A stretch of DNA of 41,026 nucleotides from Kribbella solani (GTDB taxonomy: Bacteria; Actinomycetota; Actinomycetes; Propionibacteriales; Kribbellaceae): NCBI RefSeq assembly GCF_014205295.1, contig NZ_JACHNF010000002.1:1-41026 (forward strand), given 5' to 3'. The notes beneath the pieces were generated by a model. That model ran no database searches. It was not told the origin of the DNA and saw nothing but the letters and a program-made list of their open reading frames with translations. Of this stretch, positions 7,379 to 14,778 are shown one piece after another. The first letter of the stretch is position 1. Each line of letters starts with the position of its first letter. The position numbers and the translations under genes were made by a program.

Positions 7379-9235
7379 TCACCGGCTTTCGGGGCGCAGC
7401 TCGAGGACCAGGTCCGCGGCGATGTAGTCGGCCGCGGTCTGGTAGTCCAGCCGCTCCTTGACCTCGTCGGCAAGCCGATCCAGGTCGTAGGTCGTCGCAG
7501 CGATCGTCGCGCCGACTTCGTCGTTCTTGTGGAGCTCGCGGATCCGCCGCTCGATCGCGGCCGCGATCGCCTTGCGCCGCGCCAGTGTTCGTACCTCCTC
7601 CCGAGCGACTCGCAGCGACTCGTGCACGCCGTAGCCGCACTCCACCGCCAGCGTCCGGGCCCGCCGCGTCAACCGCGGCTCCCGGATCCACTGCAACACC
7701 CCGTACACAGGGGCGGTGCGCGCCATTTGGCCGGCGGCCCGCAGGGTGTCGCGGCGGCGCGCGCCGGACTGCATCAACCAGCTGCAGTACGCGAACACGC
7801 TCAGGCCGGTGAACCCGATCGCTGGCCACCACTCACCCCAGTGGCCGGCCAAGTTGAATCCGGCGGCGACCAGGGCTGCCATCAGCGACAGCACCCGGTA
7901 CCCGTAGGCCTGCTCCCCCAGCCGGCGGCGAAGGTCGGCCTGGTGCGACGTCGCAACGCCGGCCAGCTCGATCACTGCCAGCGCCGGGGTCACGATCAGG
8001 ATCCGCAGCCCCATCGGCACCGAGGTGCCGTCGAAGATGATCTCCACCCCGGCCCACACCTGCCCGACCAGCGCGAACAGCGCGGCCGTGCCGTAGAAGG
8101 CGTACTGCAGAACCGCGGCACGCCGGATCTCGTCGGAGTCGACCAGCTCCATCAGCGGCATGCCCGGCTGGGCCGCCTTAGTGACCGTCTCGGTGCCGTC
8201 GTGACGGTCTGCCGTCGTGACGGCAACCGGCGGGCGCATGGCGGCAACTTCGGCCTTGCCGTCTGGCGCGGTGTCCGGCGTCGCTGGGTCAACCGTTGTG
8301 CCGTCTTGCCGCTGTGCCGTCGTGACGGCAACTTCGGCGGCAAGAGCGGCGGCAGGGGCTGTGCCGCCTGGCAAGGCATCGCTTGCCGCCTGATTGCCGT
8401 CATGCCGTTCTGCCGTCACGGCGGCGTGCCGCTCCTCGCTCGGCGGCATGCCGTTGTCGGTCGCGGCAACGCTTTCCGGGCGGCTTTCCTCTGGCGGCAT
8501 TGCCGTCACTGTCTGGCCGGCGGCCGGCGGCATGCCGCCGGTCCGGGAAACCTGGGGGGTGGCATCGCCGTTCGGGGCGATCGGTGACCACCGCTGGAGG
8601 CCCGCCGTACGGCCCTGACCCTCGCTGGGGTCACCCAGATGCCCCGAAGGGCCTGAAAGGTGCTCCACGGGGCCTTCAGGCGCGATTGAGGCCCGGTTGG
8701 GCATGTTGGTCGCCTCCGAATAGGACTGCCGCTCGATCAGGTCCGGCCACCGGACCGGAATCGCCGTGGTCGGCGCCGAGGCAGCCGCGGCACCGGATCC
8801 GGTTTGCCGCAGCGCGGAGGTCCTTGCCGCCTCAGTGCCGTCGTGACGGTCTGCCGTCGTGACGGCACGCTTTCGGCTTGCCGCGGCAAGGGAGTCGCTT
8901 GCCGCGGCGCCGTCGTCCTTGCCGTCCGGGGTCGGCAGGCTTGCCACGGCATCACTCGCCACGCTCGGTTCCGGGTCCGGGCTTTCCGTCGGCATGCCGC
9001 CGTGACGGTCTGCCGTCGTGACGGCAAGTTTCTCGTTTGCCGCGTCGCGGTCGACGGCTTCCTTGCGGTAGCCCCACCAGCGTTCGGACCGGCCGTACCG
9101 GTTCACGAGCTCGCGCCGGGAGAGCTGTTCGCCGGCGGCAAGCAGCTCGCGGACGATCGCGTTTCCCTCGTCGATCGAGGGGGTTGTGTCTTCGTCTGCG
9201 CGGTCCTGGTCTCGCTCGATGGCGATATCAGTCAT
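7379..9235 (-). CDS. 618-aa protein: HTH-like N-terminus, repeat-bearing disordered middle, multi-span membrane C-terminus
   Basis: Residues about 20-65 (NAIVRELLAAGEQLSRRELV and a following YGRSERWWG) look like a winged-helix or HTH segment. Residues about 65-350 are Ala/Pro/Thr-rich and probably disordered. They carry AVTTADRHDG-like peptides five times, encoded by the octamer repeat blocks. Residues about 360-490 hold four hydrophobic segments (for example YGTAALFALVGQVWAG, LIVTPALAVIELAG, ALVAAGFNLAGHWGEWW and GLSVFAYCSWLM). The layout recalls DUF2637-type proteins of actinobacterial plasmids, but I am not certain. The C-terminal 100 residues are charged helix. A GGAG site precedes the ATG at 9235. 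It heads the HNH/ParB operon and is divergent from parA. Confidence 0.7.
   Translation of the reverse strand: MTDIAIERDQDRADEDTTPSIDEGNAIVRELLAAGEQLSRRELVNRYGRSERWWGYRKEAVDRDAANEKLAVTTADRHGGMPTESPDPEPSVASDAVASLPTPDGKDDGAAASDSLAAASRKRAVTTADRHDGTEAARTSALRQTGSGAAAASAPTTAIPVRWPDLIERQSYSEATNMPNRASIAPEGPVEHLSGPSGHLGDPSEGQGRTAGLQRWSPIAPNGDATPQVSRTGGMPPAAGQTVTAMPPEESRPESVAATDNGMPPSEERHAAVTAERHDGNQAASDALPGGTAPAAALAAEVAVTTAQRQDGTTVDPATPDTAPDGKAEVAAMRPPVAVTTADRHDGTETVTKAAQPGMPLMELVDSDEIRRAAVLQYAFYGTAALFALVGQVWAGVEIIFDGTSVPMGLRILIVTPALAVIELAGVATSHQADLRRRLGEQAYGYRVLSLMAALVAAGFNLAGHWGEWWPAIGFTGLSVFAYCSWLMQSGARRRDTLRAAGQMARTAPVYGVLQWIREPRLTRRARTLAVECGYGVHESLRVAREEVRTLARRKAIAAAIERRIRELHKNDEVGATIAATTYDLDRLADEVKERLDYQTAADYIAADLVLELRPESR
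8194..8225. repeat. octamer repeat block inside CDS
   Basis: Four units with exact 8-bp step: TGCCGTCG, TGACGGTC, TGCCGTCG, TGACGGCA, alternating in orientation. The same 32-base block recurs without change at 8836-8867, with one change at 8995-9026 and with several changes at 8299-8330. Confidence 0.85.
8299..8330. repeat. octamer repeat block inside CDS
   Basis: Units TGCCGTCT, TGCCGCTG, TGCCGTCG, TGACGGCA at an 8-bp step. This copy starts 105 bases from the first block, a multiple of three, so the encoded peptide stays in register. Confidence 0.8.
8395..8434. repeat. octamer repeat block inside CDS
   Basis: Units TGCCGTCA, TGCCGTTC, TGCCGTCA, CGGCGGCG and TGCCGCTC at an 8-bp step. Here direct orientation dominates. 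A lone TGCCGTCA lies nearby at 8501-8508. Confidence 0.75.
8836..8867. repeat. octamer repeat block inside CDS
   Basis: Units TGCCGTCG, TGACGGTC, TGCCGTCG, TGACGGCA, identical to 8194-8225. It lies 642 bases from that block, again a multiple of three. Confidence 0.85.
8995..9026. repeat. octamer repeat block inside CDS
   Basis: Units TGCCGCCG, TGACGGTC, TGCCGTCG, TGACGGCA with one change from the 8194 and 8836 blocks. Closest coding copy to the parA promoter region. Confidence 0.85.
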
Positions 9236-9319
9236 GATTGAGGTGTCTCCATTTGCTCGTCTCAGGGTCGGATGGGGGCGTGGCCGTCGCAGATGTGCAG
9301 TCTGCGGCGGCCGTCTTTT

Positions 9320-9375
9320 TGCCGTCTTGCCGTTGTGCCGTATTGACGCGCTGACGGCATGCCGTCATGGTGGCA
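9320..9375. promoter_or_regulatory. octamer array upstream of parA: candidate centromere/operator
   Basis: Seven consecutive units with no gap: TGCCGTCT, TGCCGTTG, TGCCGTAT, TGACGCGC, TGACGGCA, TGCCGTCA, TGGTGGCA. It lies in the non-coding divergent region between the 618-aa gene and parA, ending 32 bases before the parA ATG. Tandem 7-8-bp half-sites in both orientations are what RHH centromere-binding proteins (for example the omega family) recognise, so a double role as centromere and parA operator is inferred. Confidence 0.65.
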
Positions 9376-9407
9376 CGTATGATGGCACAACGGAAGCGCG
9401 GCAAGCG

Positions 9408-10022
9408 ATGAAGATCACGATTGGCAACCTGAAGGGTGGCACGGCAAAGACGACCTCTGCCGTCTACCTGGCAACGGCACTCGGTGCGCAGGGCAGAACC
9501 CTGCTCGTCGACGCGGATCCGCAGGGTTCCGCGCTCGATTGGAGTACGAACACGGCCGATTGGCCCACGTCGGTGACCGTGATTCCCTGGTCGACCAGGG
9601 ACCTTGCCCGCCGGGTGAAGGATGTTGCCGCCGACTACGCGCACATCGTGATCGACACTGCTCCGCAGCACGACGTGATCATGCGGCAAGCGCTCCTGGT
9701 CACCGACCACCTGATCGTGCCGGTCACCCCGTCGCCGATGGAGTTGCGCCGCCTGGCGGCAACCTTCGACCTTGCCGCCGAAGTCGATGCCATTTCTGCC
9801 GTCTACGCCCGGGTCTTGCTGTGCAAGGTCCGCAGCGGCACGAAAACCGCGGTGGAAGCCCGCGAAATGCTCGTTAATGACCTCGACCTCCCCGTGTTCG
9901 ACGCTCAAACCCACCTCTGGGAGTCGTACCTGCTCTCCTGGGGGACCGTTCCGGACGACGCACTGGAGTACGGCAAGATTCTGAAGGAACTGCAGGCCGT
10001 CGAAGCGGAGATCGAGCGATGA
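9408..10022 (+). CDS. parA: ParA-family partition ATPase (204 aa)
   Basis: The ATG at 9408 follows a purine-rich GGAAG stretch, and upstream in-frame extension is repeat DNA. Residues 5-16 (IGNLKGGTAKTT) are the deviant Walker A of the ParA/MinD family with both signature lysines (K9, K14). TLLVDADPQGSALDW (31-45) is the A' motif and HIVIDTAPQHD the Walker B. At about 204 residues without an N-terminal HTH it is a small type Ib ParA. The next gene overlaps by ATGA and encodes an RHH protein, completing a type Ib module. The octamer array in front suggests autoregulation by its partner. Confidence 0.92.
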   Translation: MKITIGNLKGGTAKTTSAVYLATALGAQGRTLLVDADPQGSALDWSTNTADWPTSVTVIPWSTRDLARRVKDVAADYAHIVIDTAPQHDVIMRQALLVTDHLIVPVTPSPMELRRLAATFDLAAEVDAISAVYARVLLCKVRSGTKTAVEAREMLVNDLDLPVFDAQTHLWESYLLSWGTVPDDALEYGKILKELQAVEAEIER

Positions 10023-10372
10023 CCCCGCCACCTCGCCGTGCCAGCGCGGCAAAAGAAGCAATGACCCGCGTCGCCGGCGGGCGGCCGGCCGCCGATCCCG
10101 GCAGCCAGTCTGCCGACCTGCCGCCGCCTGAACCGGCGGCATTGCCGCCCGAGCCGAAGGCGCCGGCCAATCCGGGCCGCAGCAAGTTCACTCTGCTGCT
10201 GAGTGAGTCCGACGCGATCATGTGGGACGAGCTGGCGATGATGCTGCGCCGTGAGACCGGCCACCGCGTCGAGAAGGCGGCATTCGTCCGGGCACTGGTG
10301 TACCTCGCGGCCGAAGATGCTGATCTACGCCGCCAGGTCGGCGAAGAGATCGCCCGCGATACGACGGCATGA
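10019..10372 (+). CDS. RHH centromere-binding protein, partner of ParA (117 aa)
   Basis: The first 55 residues are Pro/Ala-rich and flexible, a typical place for ParA stimulation. Residues 56-62 (KFTLLLS) can be the beta strand, and ESDAIMWDELAMMLRRETG and VEKAAFVRALVYLAAED the two helices, of a ribbon-helix-helix fold. It is coupled to parA by ATGA and is of the usual length for small type Ib centromere-binding proteins. Its stop codon lies inside another octamer block (10362-10401), supporting it as the protein that reads those octamers. The specific binding is an inference. Confidence 0.78.
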   Translation: MTPPPRRASAAKEAMTRVAGGRPAADPGSQSADLPPPEPAALPPEPKAPANPGRSKFTLLLSESDAIMWDELAMMLRRETGHRVEKAAFVRALVYLAAEDADLRRQVGEEIARDTTA

Positions 10373-10401
10373 CGGTCTGACGGCAACCCGTCAGACCGTC
10401 T
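10362..10401. repeat. octamer repeat block across the end of the RHH gene
   Basis: Units CGACGGCA, TGACGGTC, TGACGGCA, ACCCGTCA, GACCGTCT at an exact 8-bp step. The stop codon TGA at 10370-10372 is the start of the second unit. Confidence 0.8.
10371..10400 (+). terminator. 13-bp perfect hairpin after the parA-RHH operon
   Basis: GACGGTCTGACGG (10371-10383) pairs with CCGTCAGACCGTC (10388-10400) around a four-base loop. Built from the octamers themselves, it may serve both as terminator and as protein-binding site. Confidence 0.65.
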
Positions 10402-10638
10402 CACGCCCAGGCGCCGACGGCGGCTCGCACGCCTCTGCCTGTGCTGCGGGTTGCGTCCGTGAGCGCGAGTGCGTGGGTCCGCTCGTCCGGGTGTGCAGGC
10501 CAGGCGTTGGGTGTAGCTGTGCGTGACATGGGGCGCGTGATGGGACATGGGACATGGGGCGCGGAAATTGGCTCTCTAACGCGCGCAGGCGCGTACGAGG
10601 ACGGGGCGTCCCATGTCCCAAACCAGCCCTCCTCCCGA
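10402..10638. other. repeat-rich intergenic region, candidate replication origin
   Basis: The 13-base direct repeat GACATGGGGCGCG is at 10525-10537 and 10551-10563, a 26-base step. GGGACATGGGA (10542-10552) has a perfect inverted copy at 10609-10619, and ACGCGC/GCGCGT flank a small dyad in between. The stretch lies between the partition genes and the end of the replication-initiator candidate, the usual neighbourhood of an iteron origin. There is no clear coding frame. Confidence 0.45.
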
Positions 10639-12408
10639 TCACTCTCCGTGACCATCTTTGCGGTTGGTGACGATCAGTTTCAGGTGACGGTTTCGGGGCG
10701 AGGTTTGGGCGGGGAGTCCGGCTTGGCGGCGGGCTTCGGCGGCCCAGGCGGCGGTGGTGGCGGCGCGGTCCGGGGCGTCGAGGGCCCGGCCGGTGGCGGC
10801 GATCTCGGCGTTTTCGGCGGCGACGGCTTCGCGGCGTCCGATCCAGCGGGCCTTGTGGTCCTCGCCGTCGGGGTGGAACCGGGGGTGGTCGTTGACCGGG
10901 TCGAGCTGGTCGAGGTACCACTGCAGGATCGCGATCGGGCTGCCGATCGCGCCGGCATCAGCTGCCGCGGCCGCGTTGCGGTCTTCGCGGGTCATGCTGG
11001 CCCGGTTCGAGCCGGGGGAGTAGCGGCCTTGCCGCTTGTTGATCAGATCGAACGCGGTGACAAAGTCGTCGGGCCGCCAGACCCGGGGCAGGCCGGGCAC
11101 GGTGAACCGCTTCAGGTGGGTCTGCACGAACCCCGGCTTCACGCCACGCAGCCACAGCACACGGCTCGTGGGAGCGGTCAGGACGACCGCGATGTCGCGA
11201 TGCACCCCGAACCAGCTGTCACAGCGCTTCTCGCGCTTCCCAGTGCCCTTCGGCTTGCCGGGTCCCCCCGAACGACCGGTTCCGGAGCGACCACCTCGGT
11301 GGTCAGCGCGCGCAGCGCTCGACTTCACCTCGTGAGGAACTGAGCTCACCAGGGACAAACAGGTACTGAAAGGCTTTTGGGTACCACTACGTGGGAGTCC
11401 CAGAATGTCGACATTTCGCAGCTTTCCGAAAGGGTCGCGGCGGCAGTTATCCACAGGCCGGTTGGCCGGTCGCGCGGGGCTGTGGACAGTGCTGTCGGGG
11501 GTCGCGGTTGGGACGGGCTCAGTGGGCTCCTGCAGCGGCTCTGAGGGCTGGTGGGCCGGTGCGGCGGACGAGGGGCGGGGCACGGTGCTGCGGAGCTGGG
11601 AGAGGGCTGCATGGAGCTTCTGCCACGGCATCAGCTCGGGCTGGGTCTGGCTGGCCTGGCCGGGGCCGGCGGCGGGGGACGTAGCGGGGGAGTCGCTGGG
11701 GTCTGCGTACGCGGGGTCCTGGGCGAGCAGGACGCCGGGGTGTTCGCCGGTGACCATGGCCTGGGCGTAGGCCGCCGGCACGACCAGGGCGTACTCCGGG
11801 GTGTGACCACGCTGCTGGATGCCCTGGCGCCACAGCTGCATGCGGTACTGGTACGAGAACGCCAGGGACCGCTCGACCTGGACGGCCAGGCCGAACCGCT
11901 CCAGCGCCCGCCAGCACTGGCGCACCGTCTCGACGTGCACTCCCAGGGCCCGGGCCAGCTCGGCATACACGTACCGGCACCGCCGGCCGGTCGCGTCATC
12001 GGCGACCGACGCGACCATGACAACAAACTTCGCCAGCATCCGCTTGCCGACCACGCCATGGATCACCTCCGGGAACGAGGCCACCGCGAGCTCGACCGCC
12101 AGCAGCCACTGATCGCGGTGCGCCCAGACCGGCAGCTTCGCGTACAGACCCTCGCGGACCTCACGGATGATCTCGGAACGGTTGCCGCGGAACCGGTAGA
12201 ACGCCGCGTGGCCCTTCTCACGGACCTGATGGCCAGCAACCCGGATATCGGCCCGCCCGGCCACGAAGTGCTTGTGCAGCTGCGCGGCCCCAGTGATCGC
12301 CAAAACGGTGTGCAGATCGTCACGTGCATGGCGATGGTGAGGCAGTTTCGCGGCGCGTCGCGCGGTAGGACTTGCGGAATTGGGGGTGGTACGTCGTACC
12401 GTGGACAC
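10639..12408 (-). CDS. winged-helix replication initiator candidate (589 aa)
   Basis: Residues about 100-215 contain VGKRMLAKFVVMVASVADDA, RRCRYVYAELARALGVHVET and VRQCWRALERFGLAVQVERS, a winged-helix unit like those of actinobacterial plasmid Rep proteins. The middle (about 225-390) is Pro/Thr/Ser-rich linker. The C-terminal 190 residues begin with CDSWFGVHRDIAVVLTAPTS and include GLPRVWRPDDFVTAFDLINK and QWYLDQLDPVNDHPRF, unrecognised but conserved-looking. The start is GTG at 12408. Location beside partition genes and an iteron-like region supports a replication role, but I cannot exclude a transcription factor. Confidence 0.55.
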   Translation of the reverse strand: MSTVRRTTPNSASPTARRAAKLPHHRHARDDLHTVLAITGAAQLHKHFVAGRADIRVAGHQVREKGHAAFYRFRGNRSEIIREVREGLYAKLPVWAHRDQWLLAVELAVASFPEVIHGVVGKRMLAKFVVMVASVADDATGRRCRYVYAELARALGVHVETVRQCWRALERFGLAVQVERSLAFSYQYRMQLWRQGIQQRGHTPEYALVVPAAYAQAMVTGEHPGVLLAQDPAYADPSDSPATSPAAGPGQASQTQPELMPWQKLHAALSQLRSTVPRPSSAAPAHQPSEPLQEPTEPVPTATPDSTVHSPARPANRPVDNCRRDPFGKLRNVDILGLPRSGTQKPFSTCLSLVSSVPHEVKSSAARADHRGGRSGTGRSGGPGKPKGTGKREKRCDSWFGVHRDIAVVLTAPTSRVLWLRGVKPGFVQTHLKRFTVPGLPRVWRPDDFVTAFDLINKRQGRYSPGSNRASMTREDRNAAAAADAGAIGSPIAILQWYLDQLDPVNDHPRFHPDGEDHKARWIGRREAVAAENAEIAATGRALDAPDRAATTAAWAAEARRQAGLPAQTSPRNRHLKLIVTNRKDGHGE

Positions 12409-12490
12409 AGCGAGAGGCCCCTTTCAGGGGTGTCGTTGGTTAGCCCTCACGCGGTGGCTGGCAGGCTTTAGGCGTGAAGGTTGGCTTTCG

Positions 12491-12515
12491 GAGGCCCGTC
12501 CTAGTGACGGGCCTC
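12491..12515 (-). terminator. 10-bp perfect hairpin after the RHH-like gene
   Basis: GAGGCCCGTC (12491-12500) pairs with GACGGGCCTC (12506-12515). It lies 28 bases past the stop at 12544 and separates that gene from the replication gene. Confidence 0.65.
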
Positions 12516-12543
12516 GTGCGTTATATGGAGTTGTCGGGCGGCA

Positions 12544-12849
12544 TCAGGCTGCCTGCGTCGCCTCCCTCTGGTCGGGGAGAGCGGCCTGGGCATCGCGTTT
12601 GCGCTTCGCTGCGATCTGGGACGTGATGTAGTCCGGGATCGCAAAGTGCTGGCGCTCAGCGTCGCTGGTGGCGCCGTTCGCGAAGATCTGAGCCATGCAC
12701 ATGGCGATGAAGTCACCGACTGGGATGCCCAGTTCCTGTGCGCAGGCCTCGTAGACCGGCCCGTGGTCGATCGGCAGCTTGAGACCGATGCTCGGTCCGC
12801 GCTCCCCCTTCGGGGGGCGGCCACGACCACGGCCAGTCCGTTTCTGCAT
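12544..12849 (-). CDS. RHH-like small DNA-binding protein (101 aa)
   Basis: The product starts with a basic tract (RTGRGRGRPPKGERG) followed by SIGLKLPIDHGPVYEACAQE and LGIPVGDFIAMCMAQI. This is a strand-helix-helix pattern like copy-number and antitoxin RHH proteins. The C-terminal tail is charged helix (AAKRKRDAQAALPDQREATQ). It lies at the end of the TraB transfer operon, 64 bases from the previous gene, so it may have its own promoter. A role in copy or transfer control is inferred from place only. Confidence 0.6.
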   Translation of the reverse strand: MQKRTGRGRGRPPKGERGPSIGLKLPIDHGPVYEACAQELGIPVGDFIAMCMAQIFANGATSDAERQHFAIPDYITSQIAAKRKRDAQAALPDQREATQAA

Positions 12850-12913
12850 AGCGACACCTTTTCGTTTCCCAAAAAAGAACCAGAGGAGGCGCGCCGTGTG
12901 TCACGGAGGTTTT

Positions 12914-13285
12914 TCACGCAGTGACACCGTCCTGGACACCGGTCTCGGTGACAGTGACCTTCTCGAAGGCGCCGTCACAGTGGGCGCACTGGCGCCATAG
13001 GTGCCCGCAGGTCGGCTCGGTCCGGTCGGTGTTGCAGCGGCACCAGCAGGTTCGCCACGAGCTCATGAGGTGTCCGTTGCGCTCGCAGTCCTCGTCCTTC
13101 GCGCAGTCCGGGCACAGCTGCTTGCCGGGCTCAATCCGCCACCCCAGCTCGCCCTTCAGTTCGGCGAAGGCCTCGGCTTCGGTGGGGTAGTGCGGCACGC
13201 CGACGAACTCGCCGCCGGCGTGCCACCAGGTGTCTGCGCAGCGGTCGCAGTGGACCGCTACGCAGGTGTGGGTGTGAATGCTCAT
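12914..13285 (-). CDS. cysteine-rich zinc-binding hypothetical protein (123 aa)
   Basis: The ATG at 13285 overlaps the upstream stop (ATGA). There are many Cys and His: HCDRCADTWWHAGGE, LCPDCAKDEDCERNGH, TCWCRCNTDRTEPTCGHLW and QCAHCDGAFEK. This suggests two or three zinc sites. Such small zinc-ribbon proteins are common in actinobacterial plasmids and phages with unknown roles. It is one of several CxxC proteins in this window. Confidence 0.65.
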   Translation of the reverse strand: MSIHTHTCVAVHCDRCADTWWHAGGEFVGVPHYPTEAEAFAELKGELGWRIEPGKQLCPDCAKDEDCERNGHLMSSWRTCWCRCNTDRTEPTCGHLWRQCAHCDGAFEKVTVTETGVQDGVTA

Positions 13286-13749
13286 CAAGCGGCCCAGAGA
13301 GCGCGCAGGTCGGCGGTGGCGGCCCGGAAGGTCAGGACGTTGCCTATGCTGGCCAGTCCGGCGGCGACCCGGTCTGGGCTGGGGAGCCAGAGGGGGTGGA
13401 AGAACTCGGGCAGGGTCCACTCGGGTTCGTCGTCCTCGCCGTAGCTGTCGGGGTCGGTTTCGGGGATCTGCAGGTGGGTGGCCAGGCAGTCGTCGACGGG
13501 CCGGTACTCGAGCACCTTGCCGGCCGCGGTGAGCGTGGCTTCGACTTCGAAGCCGTCGTCGTCGGTCGGGGCGAGCGCGATCTGCGCGGCGTGGCCCAGG
13601 CGGTACCCGAGGGCCGCGAAGATCAGGTCGGCGCGCCGCTGCGGATCGGTGGTGGCGGCGTGCTCGCGCATGATCCGGTCGATGATCTGCTCAGTCGCCG
13701 GGTTGGTGGCGGGGGTGGTGGTCTCGGTCGTGTGGCTGGTGGTGTTCAT
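13285..13749 (-). CDS. hypothetical protein (154 aa)
   Basis: The start at 13749 overlaps the stop of the preceding small gene by ATGA; the longer frame upstream is shadow. After a Thr-rich N-terminus, residues about 20-75 (EQIIDRIMREHAATTDPQRR, DLIFAALGYRLGHAAQIALA) are helical. The C-terminus (EWTLPEFFHPLWLPSPDRVA) is aromatic-rich. No family recognised. The transfer-operon context is the only hint. Confidence 0.6.
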   Translation of the reverse strand: MNTTSHTTETTTPATNPATEQIIDRIMREHAATTDPQRRADLIFAALGYRLGHAAQIALAPTDDDGFEVEATLTAAGKVLEYRPVDDCLATHLQIPETDPDSYGEDDEPEWTLPEFFHPLWLPSPDRVAAGLASIGNVLTFRAATADLRALWAA

Positions 13750-13916
13750 CGGACGGTGATCTCCTCGACTTTGAAGCGGCTGCTCAGGTACTTGCGTCTG
13801 CGGGCGGTTTTGGCGGCGTCCTCGGTGAGGTAGTGGTTGGCACCGACGGTCTTGCCGGTCCTGGTGTCTCTGATGACCCAGATCGTGCGTTCGGGCTTGG
13901 CGGGTGGTGGGTTCAT
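13746..13916 (-). CDS. small basic hypothetical protein (56 aa)
   Basis: The 56-residue product contains TIWVIRDTRTGKTVGANHYL, then TEDAAKTARRRKYLSSRFKV. It reads like a small domain with a strand hairpin and one helix. GGAAGG lies about eleven bases before the ATG at 13916, and the end overlaps the next start by ATGA. Function unknown. Confidence 0.6.
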   Translation of the reverse strand: MNPPPAKPERTIWVIRDTRTGKTVGANHYLTEDAAKTARRRKYLSSRFKVEEITVR

Positions 13917-13987
13917 GGGCTGTTGCCTTCCGTGTCGCAGGGGATCCGGTTGCAGGGGAGGTAGTGGCTGGGGGCTTCGCAAGGTGG

Positions 13988-14671
13988 TCAGGATTCGGCG
14001 GGGCGGCGGATGATGATCCGACGACGGCGCGGACGGCGTACGAGGACGAACAGAGCCAGCACGGTCCAGGCGATGCCGACCAGGCCGGCGGTGACGGGCC
14101 GGTGAGTGGCGGTGGTGGTACCGAACCAGGCCATGGCGGCGGTAGCGGCGCCGTAGGCCGGCCACAGGAACTTCGCGCCGACGTGGTGGAAGCTGGCAAC
14201 GATCCAGATCACCGCCCCGGTGCCGCCCCAGATCCAGGCTGCGGTGGTGGCGGTGATCGGTAGGCCGGTGGTGTGGATGGTCAGCCAGTGCATCAGCGCA
14301 TCGGCCGCGATCTGGCCCGTGGACAGCGCCTCGGGCAGGCCCGTACGGACGACGCTTGCGAGGTCACCGGCCGGGTCGCCCTCGATCGCCCAGCGCAGGA
14401 ACTGCCCGGCGACCAGAATGATCAGCGCGCCGACGGTGATCGCGCCGATGGCCGCGGCGAAGAGCCGGAACGCGCCCTCGGGGTCGGCTTCGACGAACCG
14501 CTGGATCCGACGGCCGCCGGCGTTGAGCCGCTCGAGCGCCGTGGTCGCCCAGGACGGCCAGTCCGGCTTGTCGCCGACAGACCGCTGCGGATCCTCGCCA
14601 ACGCCGTCGACGTCGGCGGCGTCGGCCGGCAGGGTCTTCGTGCCCGTGGTGGTGGGGTCGAACAGGTTCAT
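13988..14671 (-). CDS. SpdB-like membrane protein of the transfer operon (227 aa)
   Basis: Four to five hydrophobic segments are visible: FRLFAAAIGAITVGALIILV, the region before AAWIWGGTGAVIWIVASFHH, FLWPAYGAATAAMAWFG and GLVGIAWTVLALFVLV. It ends in a basic tail (RRPRRRRIIIRR). In streptomycete plasmids the gene after traB often encodes a spread (Spd) membrane protein, and this one fits by place and topology. The ATG at 14671 has GGAG upstream. An alternative start at 14782 overlaps the traB stop and would add 37 residues. Confidence 0.6.
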   Translation of the reverse strand: MNLFDPTTTGTKTLPADAADVDGVGEDPQRSVGDKPDWPSWATTALERLNAGGRRIQRFVEADPEGAFRLFAAAIGAITVGALIILVAGQFLRWAIEGDPAGDLASVVRTGLPEALSTGQIAADALMHWLTIHTTGLPITATTAAWIWGGTGAVIWIVASFHHVGAKFLWPAYGAATAAMAWFGTTTATHRPVTAGLVGIAWTVLALFVLVRRPRRRRIIIRRPAES

Positions 14672-14778
14672 GGTGCGCAGTTCTCCTGACAGTCCGTTGG
14701 TGCGATGTGGTGGGAGTGAGTGATGGGGTGCGCCGATGCCAGCGGAATCAGCGGAACTGGAACCGATGGGGGCCTCGG

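Noticed and set aside
8194..9026. Octamer blocks as a CRISPR array
   Set aside because: Repeats are contiguous half-sites without unique spacers of constant length, and they lie inside a coding frame.
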